DNA of 64,000 nt. It comes from Bacillus changyiensis (GTDB taxonomy: Bacteria > Bacillota > Bacilli > Bacillales > Bacillaceae). The notes beneath the pieces are model-generated. The model was not told where the DNA came from, ran no database searches, and saw only the letters and a list, made by a program, of their open reading frames with translations. The stretch is from NCBI RefSeq assembly GCF_027706145.1, contig NZ_JAQFWW010000001.1:248001-312000 (forward strand), written 5' to 3'. Of the stretch, positions 27,149 to 37,604 are shown one piece after another. Made by a program: the position numbers and the translations under genes. Position 1 is the first letter of the stretch. Each line of letters opens with the position of its first letter.

Positions 27149-28039
27149 ATGAAATATGACCTACATGAACTTGACTTGCCAAATAAAATAAAAGAACGGC
27201 TCCTTCTCTCTGCCGAGCAAAAGAGTGAACGTGAATTTCAATCATTGATCGGAACTCCCGAATATGAAGCTGAGGATCATGCCATCCTTTCTGACGCTTT
27301 GATCGCTCTGGTACTTGGGAAAAACGTATTGTTAAAGGGGCCTACTGGTTCAGGGAAAACAAAGCTTGCCGAAACGCTGTCTGCTTATTTTCAAAAGCCA
27401 ATGCACAGTGTCAACTGTTCTGTTGACCTTGATGCAGAGGCGCTTATTGGCTATAAGACGATTGTAAATACGGATGGACAAGCTACGATTGAATTTATCG
27501 AAGGGCCTGTTACAAAAGCGATGACCCACGGTCACTTTTTATATATTGATGAAATCAATATGGCGAAGCCAGAAACATTACCAATTTTGAACGGAGTGCT
27601 TGATTATCGAAAAATGATGACAAATCCGTTTACTGGAGAAGTCGTCAAAGCCAAAAAAGGGTTTGGCGTAATCGCAGCTATTAATGAAGGGTATGTCGGA
27701 ACCGTTCCTTTAAATGAAGCATTGAAAAACCGTTTTATTATCATTGATGTCCCATATATTCAAGGTGATCTTTTAAAGAGCGTCCTTGAAAATCAATCTG
27801 AATTAAAAAATCCAAAGCTGATCAGCCGTTTCGTGACTTTGGCATCAGACTTAATGACACAGGCACGAAATGGACAAGTATCTGAAGATGCTGCATCAAT
27901 TAGGGCACTTATAGATACTTGTGACCTTTCAACATACATTCCACCCCTAAGGGCGATAGAATGGGGAATCGTTGAGAAACTAGATGATGAACGCGAAAAA
28001 GCGGCTGTTCGTAATATTGCCCAAACTTTATTTGAGTGA
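27149..28039 (+). CDS. yojN: MoxR-type AAA+ ATPase YojN (NorQ-like)
   Basis: 296-residue AAA+ protein of the MoxR/NorQ/CbbQ group, which usually works with a VWA-domain partner to remodel or activate a metalloenzyme. Walker A is GPTGSGKT (64-71) and Walker B is LYIDEINMA, followed by sensor residues in [11 protein letters not shown] and arginine finger LKNRF. AAAGGAATTATC precedes the ATG. yojO follows 10 bp later, a pairing that matches norQ-norD elsewhere. No nitric oxide reductase genes lie in the window, so the client is unknown. Confidence 0.92.
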   Translation: MKYDLHELDLPNKIKERLLLSAEQKSEREFQSLIGTPEYEAEDHAILSDALIALVLGKNVLLKGPTGSGKTKLAETLSAYFQKPMHSVNCSVDLDAEALIGYKTIVNTDGQATIEFIEGPVTKAMTHGHFLYIDEINMAKPETLPILNGVLDYRKMMTNPFTGEVVKAKKGFGVIAAINEGYVGTVPLNEALKNRFIIIDVPYIQGDLLKSVLENQSELKNPKLISRFVTLASDLMTQARNGQVSEDAASIRALIDTCDLSTYIPPLRAIEWGIVEKLDDEREKAAVRNIAQTLFE

Positions 28040-28049
28040 GGGTTATGTC

Positions 28050-29960
28050 ATGAAGTTTATTAAATTTAATGACAAGAAGATTGACTCTTTTCTATTTATG
28101 GAGTTAACAGATTTAGCAAGGACGCTTGCTAAAAGCGATCAAGTTGAAGTCGAGTACGGTGTTCAATCCTATTACAATCCATTTGAGAAAAAGATATATT
28201 TGAGTCATTTTTGGAAGGATCGTTCTTATCATGATATGGTCGCTGGGCTAAAAAGCGATGTTTATTTGCGCGCGATCGGAACGACATATAGTTCGATGAA
28301 AGAATTTGCCAATCTGTTGGACAACATCAAGGATTTCAAGTGTAAGAGTTTTGCAAAGCAAATATTTATGCTTTTCGAAGATATTAGAATCGAAGAGTAT
28401 ATTAAACAGGAGCGACCTGGAACTAAACGAGTGTTTTTCAGCAGGCAAAAGATATACAGAAAATTTTTTATGACTCAACTGACATTGAATAAAGAACGGA
28501 GCATTTTTACTGACGCATTATTTTGTGCCATGTATCTTAAATTAACCGCCAAGTCACCGCTTGAGGATATACCTGAGATCCATCTATCGATTGATCCGTT
28601 GAAACGATTCATCGAACATCAATTAAGCCGTGTATTTGATGCCCGGACGACTGAAGATATTGTATGGATTGTTAACACTTTAATGGAAAGTTTTGAAGAA
28701 GTTCTTGAAAAGGATATGTTGAATACCTATTTTTTCTTTCCCGAGTTGGCCTATGAACAAGTTGATGAAACGTCTCTTTTTAAAGATTTAAAAGCCAAAC
28801 CCAAGCTTAGCGAGGAGTTGAATCTTGATAAGGAAAAATCAGGTGATGAAGAAGTTCTCGATGAAGAAATGCCGACATGGCACAGGGAAACAGAGGCACC
28901 TGCTAAAAGCTTTCTGCAATTTGATTTAGAGCATGGTGCAAAAACAGACCTTTCCGGCGGAGCTTTAAGAGAAGGAGAGGATGGGGATCAGGCATTAGGT
29001 GCAGTTCAAGGACGGGCACAACAATCAAACAGAAAAGACTATAGGAAGCTGGAATCCCTTGAAACAGTTCAAGATCTCCCTCCTTCAGGTGGACAAAGTG
29101 GCAAAGAAAATCGCTACGCTTTTCCAATTTTTAAAGCACCTGAAAAACCTTCTATTGATGAAATATCTGAATATCGTCATCAGGCGAAAACGATTGAATC
29201 TTATCAAAAACGACTGAAACAGATGATCCAAAAAACGCTTGAACATAAAAAAATTCTACCGCGGACCGATTTGCATAGTGGAAGATTGAATCATAAACTG
29301 TTGCGCTATTTTACGGAGCGAAATCCGCGACTGTTTTTTAAAAAACATGATCCATCAACTGAAATCGATGCGGTGTTTACTTTACTTGTCGATTGTTCTG
29401 CTAGTATGTTTGATAAAATGGCTGAAACAAAAAGAGGCATCATCCTCTTTCATGAGGCACTTAAATCAGTGGCAGTTCCCCATCAAATCGTTGGTTTTTG
29501 GGAAGACACAAATGATGCAACAAACATAAGTCAACCTAATTACTTCCATACAGTCGTTTCTTTCATCGATTCTTTAACAAAAGATGCTGGACCTCATATT
29601 ATGCAGCTTGAGCCAAAAGAAGATAATCGTGACGGGTTTGCGCTTAGACAAATGACGAATATGCTAATGAAGAGAAATGAGTCGCAAAAATTTTTGATTG
29701 TCTTTTCAGATGGGGAGCCTGCGGCTTTTGACTATGAACAAAATGGTATTGTTGATACACATGAAGCGGTGATCGCAGCAAGAAAAAGAAAGATTGAAGT
29801 GATCAATGTCTTTTTATCAAACAGTGAAATTGAAGAATCACAAATTAAAACGATCCAAGATATGTACGGAAAGTACTGCTTATTCGTCCCTGATGTTGAT
29901 CAGTTGCCAGATAGGTTGTTTCCGCTTTTGAAAAAACTGCTAAATAAAAGTCTATTGTAG
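28050..29960 (+). CDS. yojO: VWA-domain protein YojO (NorD-like)
   Basis: 636-residue partner of YojN. The C-terminal von Willebrand A domain (about 440-630) has an intact MIDAS motif DCSAS (448-452) and the later acidic SDGEP. The N-terminal half is helical with no known catalytic motif, and the middle (about 250-330) is acidic and low in complexity. I chose the ATG at 28050 because GAGTGAGGG precedes it; the frame is open upstream inside yojN. MoxR-VWA pairs act as chaperone-like activators; the target is unknown. Confidence 0.92.
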   Translation: MKFIKFNDKKIDSFLFMELTDLARTLAKSDQVEVEYGVQSYYNPFEKKIYLSHFWKDRSYHDMVAGLKSDVYLRAIGTTYSSMKEFANLLDNIKDFKCKSFAKQIFMLFEDIRIEEYIKQERPGTKRVFFSRQKIYRKFFMTQLTLNKERSIFTDALFCAMYLKLTAKSPLEDIPEIHLSIDPLKRFIEHQLSRVFDARTTEDIVWIVNTLMESFEEVLEKDMLNTYFFFPELAYEQVDETSLFKDLKAKPKLSEELNLDKEKSGDEEVLDEEMPTWHRETEAPAKSFLQFDLEHGAKTDLSGGALREGEDGDQALGAVQGRAQQSNRKDYRKLESLETVQDLPPSGGQSGKENRYAFPIFKAPEKPSIDEISEYRHQAKTIESYQKRLKQMIQKTLEHKKILPRTDLHSGRLNHKLLRYFTERNPRLFFKKHDPSTEIDAVFTLLVDCSASMFDKMAETKRGIILFHEALKSVAVPHQIVGFWEDTNDATNISQPNYFHTVVSFIDSLTKDAGPHIMQLEPKEDNRDGFALRQMTNMLMKRNESQKFLIVFSDGEPAAFDYEQNGIVDTHEAVIAARKRKIEVINVFLSNSEIEESQIKTIQDMYGKYCLFVPDVDQLPDRLFPLLKKLLNKSLL

Positions 29961-29967
29961 AAAAACA

Positions 29968-30005
29968 GATGGTCAGCACCTAACGAGGTGCGGCCATTTT
30001 TAATA
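29968..30005 (+). terminator. Terminator after yojO
   Basis: ATGGTCAGCACC and GGTGCGGCCAT pair around TAACGA, followed by TTTTT. Confidence 0.85.
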
Positions 30006-30305
30006 CAATTTTTATTATTTTTATTTAGTTTAAATGTTCAGAATTTTCCTTAAATAGTAACTATAAAAACAGGAAATAAAAAAAGGTTAAAATCATCTTC
30101 TTTAAGTCTAAATTGGTAGTATAAAAATTTTAAATTTTCAAGACGTTTTTTTAATTTTATTTGAACAATCTGTGTAGAAACAAATTTGAATCAGTGGTAA
30201 AATGTACTTGGAAGCGATTTATTACATATTTTTGGGCATAGGGTTTTAGGAGATATATCAAAATAGTGTCTTTCACTTGATTATTAAGTTGGGGGTAATG
30301 TTCGA
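30006..30305 (+). promoter_or_regulatory. odhA upstream region with candidate promoter and cre-like sequence
   Basis: AT-rich. TAGAAA (30175) and TAAAAT (30198) are spaced 17 bp. TTGGAAGCGATTTA (from 30208) resembles the left half of a CcpA cre site but lacks the terminal CA. Glucose repression of odhAB is known in B. subtilis; this site is inference. Confidence 0.3.
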
Positions 30306-33140
30306 ATGTTTCAAAATAGTATGAAACAAACCATGCATTGGGGAGAATTTCACGGTCCGAACCTCGGCTACGCGCTGGAGCTGTACGATCAATATGTCAA
30401 GGATCCTTCCGCCATCGATCCTGACATAAGGGAGATGTTTGATCAGCTCGGAGCTCCTCCGGGAGAGATAAGGACCGCCTCTGAAAAAAACACAGAGGCA
30501 AGCTTCACGGCTGAAACCATTGAGAAAATCGCAGCGGCAATAAAACTTGCAGAAGATATTAGAACCTATGGCCATTTGAATGCTTCCGTTAATCCATTAA
30601 AAAAAACACAAGAAAAAACTGAGCTTTTTCCACTTGCTGAATACCGGCTAACCGAGCAAGACATGAAAAAAATTCCGGCATCAGTCATATGTAAAAATGC
30701 TCCTAAAGAATTATCGAACGGTTTAGAAGCCATTCAATACTTGAAAAACACATACAAAAAAACGATTTCTTTTGAGTTTGATCATGTTCACATTTTTGAA
30801 GAGCGTAACTGGCTGATGAAAAAGATTGAATCGGGTGAATTATTTACTCCAAAACCGAAAGAGAAATTAATCGACGTTCTAAGAAGACTAACAGAAGTTG
30901 AAGGACTTGAACAATTTCTTCACAAAACCTTTGTCGGACAAAAGCGTTTTTCAATTGAAGGTCTTGATTTACTAGTTCCTATGCTGGATGACATGATCGC
31001 CAAATCGGTTGCTTCAGGAACGACAAATATCAATATTGGCATGGCACACAGGGGGCGCTTGAATGTTCTAGCGCATGTACTTGGAAAACCTTATGAAATT
31101 ATTTTTTCTGAATTTCAGCATGCACCTAATAAAGATCTTGTTCCGTCAGAAGGATCGACTGGAATTAATTACGGCTGGACAGGAGATGTGAAATACCATC
31201 TAGGAGCAGACCGTGAGATTCAGGATAAAGAGACGAAAACAGCGCGGATTCATTTGGCCAATAATCCAAGTCACCTTGAATTTATTGACCCGATTGTGGA
31301 AGGTAGCACAAGAGCTGCCCAAGAAACAAGAACGGAAAGTGGCTATCCAGTGCAAGATGTCAGAAAATCACTGGCGATTCTGATCCATGGAGATGCAGCA
31401 TTTCCTGGTGAAGGGATTGTCGCTGAAACGCTGAACTTAAGTCAGTTGAAAGGATATCAGATTGGTGGAGCGATTCATATTATCGCCAATAATATGATCG
31501 GCTTCACAACAGAGAGCAATGAATCAAGATCAACGAAATATGCGAGTGATCTTGCAAAAGGATTTGAAATCCCAATTGTTCATGTGAACGCCGACGATCC
31601 TGAAGCTTGTCTTTCTGCCGTTCAGCTTGCAGTCGAGTACCGCGAGACTTTCAATAAAGACTTCTTGATCGACCTGATCGGTTATCGCAGATTTGGACAT
31701 AATGAAATGGATGAACCAGCGACAACCCAGCCGATGTTATATGATGCGGTAAGAAAACACCCGACGGTCAAACATATTTTTGCAGAAAAACTCATTCAAG
31801 AGGGGATTATCGAAAAAGAAACGGTCAAAAAGCTTCATGACTCAGCCATGAAACGCTTGGATGAAGCATATCGGAAAGTGCCGGCGAAAAAGGAAGATCT
31901 GGCCCATGAAATTGAACTTCCGGAGCCTGTTTCAAACGGTTTTCCTGACACTAATACTTCAGTTGAAACAGCTGTTTTGCACAAAATCAATCAAGAGCTG
32001 ATTTCATGGCCAGAAAACTTTAACGTTTTCGGTAAACTAAAAAGAATTCTTGAGAAACGTGCTAAAGCATTTTCTGATGATGATAAGGTCGACTGGTCTT
32101 TGGCAGAGTCACTGGCGTTTGCTTCTATTTTAAAAGATGGTACACCTGTAAGAATGACCGGCCAGGATTCAGAACGCGGCACTTTTGCACAAAGACATCT
32201 TGTCCTGCATGACAATAAGACAGGTGACGAATTTATCGCTTTACATCATCTTTCAGATACAAAGGCAGCATTTGCACTACATAACAGTCCGTTGTCGGAA
32301 GGGTCTGTGATTGGATTTGAGTACGGTTACAATGTGTCTTCACCGGAAACATTAGTGATCTGGGAAGCTCAATTTGGGGATTTTGCAAATGCCGCACAAG
32401 TTTACTTTGATCAGTTTATTTCTGCAGGAAGGGCAAAATGGGGGCAAAAGTCCGGTATTGTTGTCTTGCTTCCACATGGGTACGAAGGACAGGGGCCTGA
32501 GCATTCCAGTGGAAGAACGGAACGCTTTCTCCAACTCGCAGCAGAAAATAACTGGACTGTTGCTAATCTGACAAGTGCGGCTCAATATTTTCATATCTTA
32601 AGAAGACAGGCAAAAATGCTGCTTCGTGAAGAAATCCGTCCACTCATCTTAATGACGCCAAAAAGCCTGCTCAGAAATCCGAACACGATATCAAAAGTAG
32701 AGGAATTCACAAGCAGTGGCTTTAAGCCAGTTTACGAAATAGCAGGTCTTTCCGATCAGTATGAGAAGGTGACGCGTCTTGTTTTATCAAGCGGAAAAAT
32801 TTCAATTGATATTAGTGGTCGTTTTTATCAGATGGAAGCAGAAAAAGACTGGCTTCATATTGCAAGAGTTGAAGAGCTTTATCCTTTCCCTGCCAAACAT
32901 TTGAAGGCGATCTTTAGCAAACTCTCACAGTTGGAAGAAATCGTCTGGGTTCAGGAAGAACCTCAAAATATGGGGGCGTGGAACTATATTGAGCCTTACT
33001 TAAGAGAAATTGCTCCGAAACATGTGACAGTACGTTATATTGGAAGAAGAAGACGTTCCAGTCCAGCAGAAGGGGATCCGACCATTCATAAAAAAGAACA
33101 GGAACGTATCGTATCTGATAGCTTGACTCGCAAAAACTAA
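30306..33140 (+). CDS. odhA: 2-oxoglutarate dehydrogenase E1 component
   Basis: Thiamine-diphosphate enzyme that decarboxylates 2-oxoglutarate and loads the succinyl group on OdhB in the TCA cycle. It has 944 residues, the same length as B. subtilis OdhA. Visible blocks are the N-terminal [14 protein letters not shown], the active-site region [22 protein letters not shown], the ThDP motif [16 protein letters not shown]...NNMIGFTT, and the transketolase-like C-terminal part with [24 protein letters not shown] lies upstream of the ATG with slightly long spacing. odhB follows after 15 bp. Confidence 0.97.
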   Translation: MFQNSMKQTMHWGEFHGPNLGYALELYDQYVKDPSAIDPDIREMFDQLGAPPGEIRTASEKNTEASFTAETIEKIAAAIKLAEDIRTYGHLNASVNPLKKTQEKTELFPLAEYRLTEQDMKKIPASVICKNAPKELSNGLEAIQYLKNTYKKTISFEFDHVHIFEERNWLMKKIESGELFTPKPKEKLIDVLRRLTEVEGLEQFLHKTFVGQKRFSIEGLDLLVPMLDDMIAKSVASGTTNINIGMAHRGRLNVLAHVLGKPYEIIFSEFQHAPNKDLVPSEGSTGINYGWTGDVKYHLGADREIQDKETKTARIHLANNPSHLEFIDPIVEGSTRAAQETRTESGYPVQDVRKSLAILIHGDAAFPGEGIVAETLNLSQLKGYQIGGAIHIIANNMIGFTTESNESRSTKYASDLAKGFEIPIVHVNADDPEACLSAVQLAVEYRETFNKDFLIDLIGYRRFGHNEMDEPATTQPMLYDAVRKHPTVKHIFAEKLIQEGIIEKETVKKLHDSAMKRLDEAYRKVPAKKEDLAHEIELPEPVSNGFPDTNTSVETAVLHKINQELISWPENFNVFGKLKRILEKRAKAFSDDDKVDWSLAESLAFASILKDGTPVRMTGQDSERGTFAQRHLVLHDNKTGDEFIALHHLSDTKAAFALHNSPLSEGSVIGFEYGYNVSSPETLVIWEAQFGDFANAAQVYFDQFISAGRAKWGQKSGIVVLLPHGYEGQGPEHSSGRTERFLQLAAENNWTVANLTSAAQYFHILRRQAKMLLREEIRPLILMTPKSLLRNPNTISKVEEFTSSGFKPVYEIAGLSDQYEKVTRLVLSSGKISIDISGRFYQMEAEKDWLHIARVEELYPFPAKHLKAIFSKLSQLEEIVWVQEEPQNMGAWNYIEPYLREIAPKHVTVRYIGRRRRSSPAEGDPTIHKKEQERIVSDSLTRKN

Positions 33141-33155
33141 GGGGGAACTAGAAAA

Positions 33156-34385
33156 ATGGCGGAAATTAAAGTACCTGAATTAGCGGAATCAATTTCAGAA
33201 GGAACAATAGCTCAATGGCTAAAACAACCTGGAGATTATGTGGAACAAGGGGAGTTCCTGCTCGAACTGGAAACTGATAAAGTCAATGTTGAATTGACTG
33301 CAGAACAGTCGGGGATTCTCCAGGAAGTGCTGAAAGATTCCGGGGATACAGTTCAGGTTGGCGAAATCATTGGAACGATTTCAGAAGGCGAGAAAGGGGC
33401 TGGCTCACCTCAAGGGGAAGCTCAACAAAGCAGCACTTCTACAGAAGATGAAAAACCAGCTGAAAACAATGCAGGGACAGCAAAAACAAGAACGATTGCT
33501 TCTCCGGCTGCTAGAAAGCTTGCCCGTGAAAAAGGTATTGACTTATCAGAAGTTCCAACTGTTGATCCATTAGGAAGGGTCAGAAAACAAGATGTTGCAG
33601 CATATCAAAATGAGCAACCGCCAAAAGCTTCTGAGCCAAAACGTGAAACAGCGGCCCAGACTGCTAAACTTGACGATTCGCAAAAACCGGTCAAACGTGA
33701 AAAAATGTCTCGTCGCAGACAAACGATTGCCAAACGACTTGTTGAAGTTCAACATACTGCTGCTATGCTGACAACTTTCAATGAAGTCGATATGACAGCG
33801 GTGATGAATCTCAGAAAACGCCGAAAAGAGCAATTTCTTGAACAGCATGATGTGAAACTTGGTTTTATGTCTTTCTTTACAAAAGCCGTTGTGGCTGCCT
33901 TGAAAAAATTCCCGCTTCTTAATGCAGAAATTCAAGGTGATGAACTTGTCATTAAACAATTTTATGATATTGGCATCGCCGTTGCTGCTCCTGAAGGTCT
34001 TGTTGTTCCGATCGTTCGGGATGCAGACCGGAAAACCTTTGCAGATATTGAAAAAGATATCGGCGAGCTCGCGAAAAAAGCGAGAAGCAATAAATTATCA
34101 CTTGGAGAACTTCAAGGTGGATCATTCACAATCACAAATGGTGGAACATTTGGTTCACTTTTATCAACACCAATCTTAAACAGCCCACAGGTCGGAATTT
34201 TAGGAATGCATAAAATTCAACTTCGTCCTGTTGCAATTGATGAAGAGCGCTTTGAAAACCGGCCGATGATGTATATCGCATTATCGTATGATCACCGAAT
34301 TGTCGATGGAAAGGAAGCAGTCGGATTTTTAGTGACGATTAAAAACTTGCTTGAAGATCCAGAACAGCTTCTTTTAGAAGGATAA
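33156..34385 (+). CDS. odhB: Dihydrolipoyl succinyltransferase E2 of 2-oxoglutarate dehydrogenase
   Basis: Core of the complex; transfers succinyl from lipoyl-lysine to CoA. It has 409 residues: an N-terminal lipoyl domain (1-76) with the modified Lys in [10 protein letters not shown], a charged linker, the peripheral subunit-binding domain (about 110-150, [19 protein letters not shown]), a second linker, and the catalytic domain (about 175-409) with the active-site [17 protein letters not shown] precedes the ATG. It forms an operon with odhA; E3 is expected elsewhere, in the pdh operon. A strong terminator follows. Confidence 0.97.
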   Translation: MAEIKVPELAESISEGTIAQWLKQPGDYVEQGEFLLELETDKVNVELTAEQSGILQEVLKDSGDTVQVGEIIGTISEGEKGAGSPQGEAQQSSTSTEDEKPAENNAGTAKTRTIASPAARKLAREKGIDLSEVPTVDPLGRVRKQDVAAYQNEQPPKASEPKRETAAQTAKLDDSQKPVKREKMSRRRQTIAKRLVEVQHTAAMLTTFNEVDMTAVMNLRKRRKEQFLEQHDVKLGFMSFFTKAVVAALKKFPLLNAEIQGDELVIKQFYDIGIAVAAPEGLVVPIVRDADRKTFADIEKDIGELAKKARSNKLSLGELQGGSFTITNGGTFGSLLSTPILNSPQVGILGMHKIQLRPVAIDEERFENRPMMYIALSYDHRIVDGKEAVGFLVTIKNLLEDPEQLLLEG

Positions 34386-34393
34386 GTAGCAAT

Positions 34394-34434
34394 CATCTCC
34401 TGATAGCAAAAACTTGCTATCAGGAGATTTTTTA
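34394..34434 (+). terminator. Terminator after odhAB
   Basis: ATCTCCTGATAGCA (34395-34408) and TGCTATCAGGAGAT (34415-34428) form a perfect 14-bp stem followed by a T run. A short frame after it (34430-34515, ending FYVPPKTNN) is probably a gene scrap. Confidence 0.92.
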
Positions 34435-34576
34435 TGAGCGAGTTCTCCAATGGCGTCAGTTTATTAAACTGAAGTGGCCAGATAAGCTGCGCGATTTTTA
34501 TGTGCCACCCAAAACGAATAACTAAACCTGAGATAGGTGAAGGCAGAAGTTCTTTTCATTCGTCATCACCTGACCT

Positions 34577-35542
34577 TTAAAGCTTTTTATCCATATACAG
34601 GGCAGAAGAATGCGTCTTCTTTGTTTGTTTGGACCAATATGTTGCAAGCCATGAGCCTGATAGATTATGCCAGACACTGAAAATCGCACTCGGTACAGCG
34701 GAAAGCGGAGAAAAATGGGCGGTTGCTAGCGCTGCACCAAGGCCTGAATTCTGCATCCCGACTTCTATAGCAATGGCTTTTTGTGATGCCTTATCCATTC
34801 TAAAGTATTTGGCTGAAACAAATCCGAGTAGCAATCCAAGACCATTATGTAGGGTGACAACTGCAAAAATAAGCAGGCCTGATTGAATGATATTTTCTCG
34901 GTTACCGCCAACGACAGTAGCGACAATGGCAACAATTCCAAGGACAGAGATCAGCGGTAAAACCTGAACCGTTTTTTCAACTTGTTTTTTGAAGAAAAAT
35001 CGGACGATCAGTCCTGCAATAATTGGAAGAAGAACGGCCTGCAAAATAGAAGTGAACAGTGACCCTGGAGACACAGGGAGCCATTCCTTCGCAAAAAATA
35101 AAATAAGAAACGGTGTCAAAAAAGGTGCAAGCAAAGTGGATACCGTTGTGATCGCAATAGACAGTGCAGTGTTCCCTTTTGCCAAAAAAGTCATCACATT
35201 TGACGCTGTTCCCCCTGGACAACAGCCAACTAAAATAACACCAACTGCAATTTCTGATGGCAGTCTTAGTCCATAGGCTAGTCCAAAAGCAGTTAAAGGC
35301 ATGATCGTGTATTGAAGGAAGACTCCGATCAGCACATGAAGTGGGTTTCTCAAAAGTTCTCTAAAGTCATTTGCTGTCAGTGTCAGCCCCATGCCAAACA
35401 TGATCAGACCGAGCAGGATTGTAATATAAGGGCTAATCCAAACAAAAGAAGATGGAAATACAAAGCCGAGCAAAGCGAATATGATGACCCAGACAGCGAA
35501 AGTTTTTCCTGCAAATTGACTGATTTTAATTAAATAACCCAT
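34577..35542 (-). CDS. yocS: BASS-family sodium symporter YocS
   Basis: 321-residue bile-acid:sodium symporter family protein with about ten hydrophobic helices. The sodium-site signature is visible in GCCPGGTASNVMTFLAKGNTALSIAITTVSTLLAP and in EVGMQNSGLGAALATAHF. In bacteria such proteins carry organic anions; the substrate here is unknown. TGAGGAGCTGG precedes the ATG at 35542. It is convergent with odhB and divergent from yocR, as in B. subtilis. Confidence 0.92.
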   Translation of the reverse strand: MGYLIKISQFAGKTFAVWVIIFALLGFVFPSSFVWISPYITILLGLIMFGMGLTLTANDFRELLRNPLHVLIGVFLQYTIMPLTAFGLAYGLRLPSEIAVGVILVGCCPGGTASNVMTFLAKGNTALSIAITTVSTLLAPFLTPFLILFFAKEWLPVSPGSLFTSILQAVLLPIIAGLIVRFFFKKQVEKTVQVLPLISVLGIVAIVATVVGGNRENIIQSGLLIFAVVTLHNGLGLLLGFVSAKYFRMDKASQKAIAIEVGMQNSGLGAALATAHFSPLSAVPSAIFSVWHNLSGSWLATYWSKQTKKTHSSALYMDKKL

Positions 35543-35670
35543 AAGTCCAGCTCCTCATCATTAAAAAATTGAACATTCTCCTATTATAATTAATATTCTG
35601 AATAATTCAACATGAAGTTATATGGTTACTGTAATTTTATTATGTAAACTGAAAGAAATGTTTGAAAATC

Positions 35671-35699
35671 TTGACGAATTCGTTTATGATTTTTAAAAT
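35671..35699 (+). promoter_or_regulatory. Sigma-A promoter of yocR
   Basis: TTGACG (35671) and TAAAAT (35694) are spaced 17 bp. Transcription would begin near 35706, which supports the GTG at 35754 as start. Confidence 0.7.
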
Positions 35700-35753
35700 G
35701 AGAACTTGTGGGTAATCATTTGGAATATAGTTTTTAGAAGAAGAGGTGCTTTA

Positions 35754-37097
35754 GTGGAAGACAAACAAAATGTATGGTCATCAAAGCTTGGATTTATTTT
35801 AGCATCAGCAGGTTCGGCAATTGGACTTGGCGCAATTTGGAAGTTCCCATATGTTGCAGGGACAAGTGGCGGTGGAGCATTTTTACTTATTTTTATTCTC
35901 TTTACTTTATTAGTGGGGCTTCCTTTATTAATTGCAGAATTTATTATCGGTAGAAAGACTCAAAAAGATGCTGTTGAGTCCTATCGAGAGCTCGCTCCTG
36001 GTTCACTTTGGCATTGGATCGGTCGACTCGGTATTATTACTTGTTTTATTCTATTATCTTTTTATAGTGTTGTTGGTGGCTGGATTATCATTTATATATT
36101 CAAAGGGATAACAGGGGAACTGTTAAGAAGTCCAGATTATGCAGGGCTATTTAATTCAACAATTGCCAACCCTTATCTTGTTCTCGCTAGTCAGCTACTG
36201 TTTATCATCATTACAATTGTAGTCGTTGCAAAAGGAGTCGAAAGCGGTATTGAAAAAGCAAGCAAAATTATGATGCCTGCACTTTTTATTATTTTTTTGC
36301 TGCTGATTATCCGCTCTGTCACACTTGATGGTTCAATGGAAGGACTTGAGTTTTTCCTAAAACCAGACTTTTCACATATCAGTACGAGTACGATTTTATT
36401 TGCAATGGGACAGGCATTTTTCTCACTTAGTGTTGGGGTTTCGGTGATGGTGACATACAGCTCATATTTATCCAAAAAAGAAAATTTAGTTCAATCAGCT
36501 GTTTCGGTTACACTATTAAATGTCTCTGTTGCTGTTCTTGCGGGAATTGCGATTTTCCCAGCTGTATTCTCATTTGGCTTAAAACCTGACGCAGGACCGA
36601 TGCTCTTATTTAATGTTCTGCCATCCGTTTTTCAAAAACTGCCGTTTGGGATTGTCTTCTTATTAGCTTTCTTGATTTTGTTTTTATTTGCAACATTGAC
36701 TTCAGCCTTTTCCATGTTGGAAATTCTCGTTTCTTCTCTTTCTAAAGGAAATACGAGAAAAAGAAAGTTGTTTGCATGGATAGGAGGAATTGCGATCTTT
36801 TTACTTGGCATTCCTTCTGCTTTATCATTTAGTGTCCTACATCATTTAACAATTTTCAACCTATCATTCTTTGATGCGGCAGACTATCTTGTCAGTAATA
36901 TTTTAATGCCTATTGGGGCCTTATTAATCGCTGTGTTTGTTCCTTTGAAAATACCAAAGGACGAGCTGTTTGCTGAGTTAAAGCAAGGATCGTCAATCAG
37001 TAGAAAGGCGTTTGCCGTTTGGCTTTTATTAATACGTTATGTAGCACCAGTTGTCATCATCATCGTTTTCTTGGATGTAATCGGTGTTTTTAAATAA
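35754..37097 (+). CDS. yocR: NSS-family sodium-dependent transporter YocR
   Basis: Neurotransmitter:sodium symporter family permease of the LeuT type, likely for an amino acid. It has 447 residues and 11-12 helices. The sodium and substrate site of helix 1 is seen in [27 protein letters not shown]; helix 6 has [20 protein letters not shown]. The GTG at 35754 is preferred over an earlier frame-open codon because GAGGTG is 7 bp upstream and the promoter ends near 35700. A terminator follows. Confidence 0.92.
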   Translation: MEDKQNVWSSKLGFILASAGSAIGLGAIWKFPYVAGTSGGGAFLLIFILFTLLVGLPLLIAEFIIGRKTQKDAVESYRELAPGSLWHWIGRLGIITCFILLSFYSVVGGWIIIYIFKGITGELLRSPDYAGLFNSTIANPYLVLASQLLFIIITIVVVAKGVESGIEKASKIMMPALFIIFLLLIIRSVTLDGSMEGLEFFLKPDFSHISTSTILFAMGQAFFSLSVGVSVMVTYSSYLSKKENLVQSAVSVTLLNVSVAVLAGIAIFPAVFSFGLKPDAGPMLLFNVLPSVFQKLPFGIVFLLAFLILFLFATLTSAFSMLEILVSSLSKGNTRKRKLFAWIGGIAIFLLGIPSALSFSVLHHLTIFNLSFFDAADYLVSNILMPIGALLIAVFVPLKIPKDELFAELKQGSSISRKAFAVWLLLIRYVAPVVIIIVFLDVIGVFK

Positions 37098-37107
37098 CTC
37101 AACCTAT

Positions 37108-37157
37108 TAGCTTGTCGATAAAAGTCGTCAAAAACGGCTTATCGACAAGCTTTTTTA
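37108..37157 (+). terminator. Terminator after yocR
   Basis: AGCTTGTCGATAA (37109-37121) and TTATCGACAAGCT (37139-37151) form a perfect 13-bp stem, then TTTTT. Bases 37158-37430 hold no supported gene. Confidence 0.9.
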
Positions 37158-37433
37158 TGTTTTTGCAAACGAAGAAATGTAAATTTCAACTTGTCATTCA
37201 TTATCATTTGATTTAAAATTCCTATTAAGGAAGGTGTTTCAAAATGCTTTATATAAAATTTGTAAAACTCGTTAGAAAACTTTGCTCTGTACAAATGTAT
37301 ACGATGAAGCGTTGTACGGAGCTTAATCAAGGAGCATAATGCTTCTTATATTCATCGGTTGAATAGTCCATAAAAAGGATAGTTTTTACTATGCTTATTA
37401 AGTCATGGCTATTTGCTGATGAAACAATAGATT

Positions 37434-37588
37434 AAGGACCATAGACAATGCTTTGTCTATGGTCCTTTGTGTTTGTAGCAAAAACCAACCTGAGTTTTAC
37501 ATCAAATTGGTTTTGTTAAAAGCATGACACATTACAAAGCAGAGGGCCAATGTCAAAAAACATGGCCCTCTGCTTTTTTATTTTTTAG
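37434..37588 (+). promoter_or_regulatory. Multi-hairpin leader ahead of the ABC-F gene (attenuator candidate)
   Basis: Three successive hairpins: a 15-bp stem 37434-37448/37453-37467; a weaker pairing CAAAAACCAA (37479) with TTGGTTTTG (37507); and an 11-bp terminator GCAGAGGGCCA (37539-37549)/TGGCCCTCTGC (37563-37573) followed by TTTTTTATTTTTT. The terminator ends about 17 bp before the gene start, as in antibiotic-inducible ABC-F leaders. A frame from ATG 37524 runs through the terminator into the gene. Confidence 0.7.
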
Positions 37589-37604
37589 GAAAGAAGGAAT
37601 GATG

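Noticed and set aside
37139-37330. 63-codon minus-strand frame after yocR
   Set aside because: Begins without a ribosome-binding site and ends inside the yocR terminator; no family resemblance.
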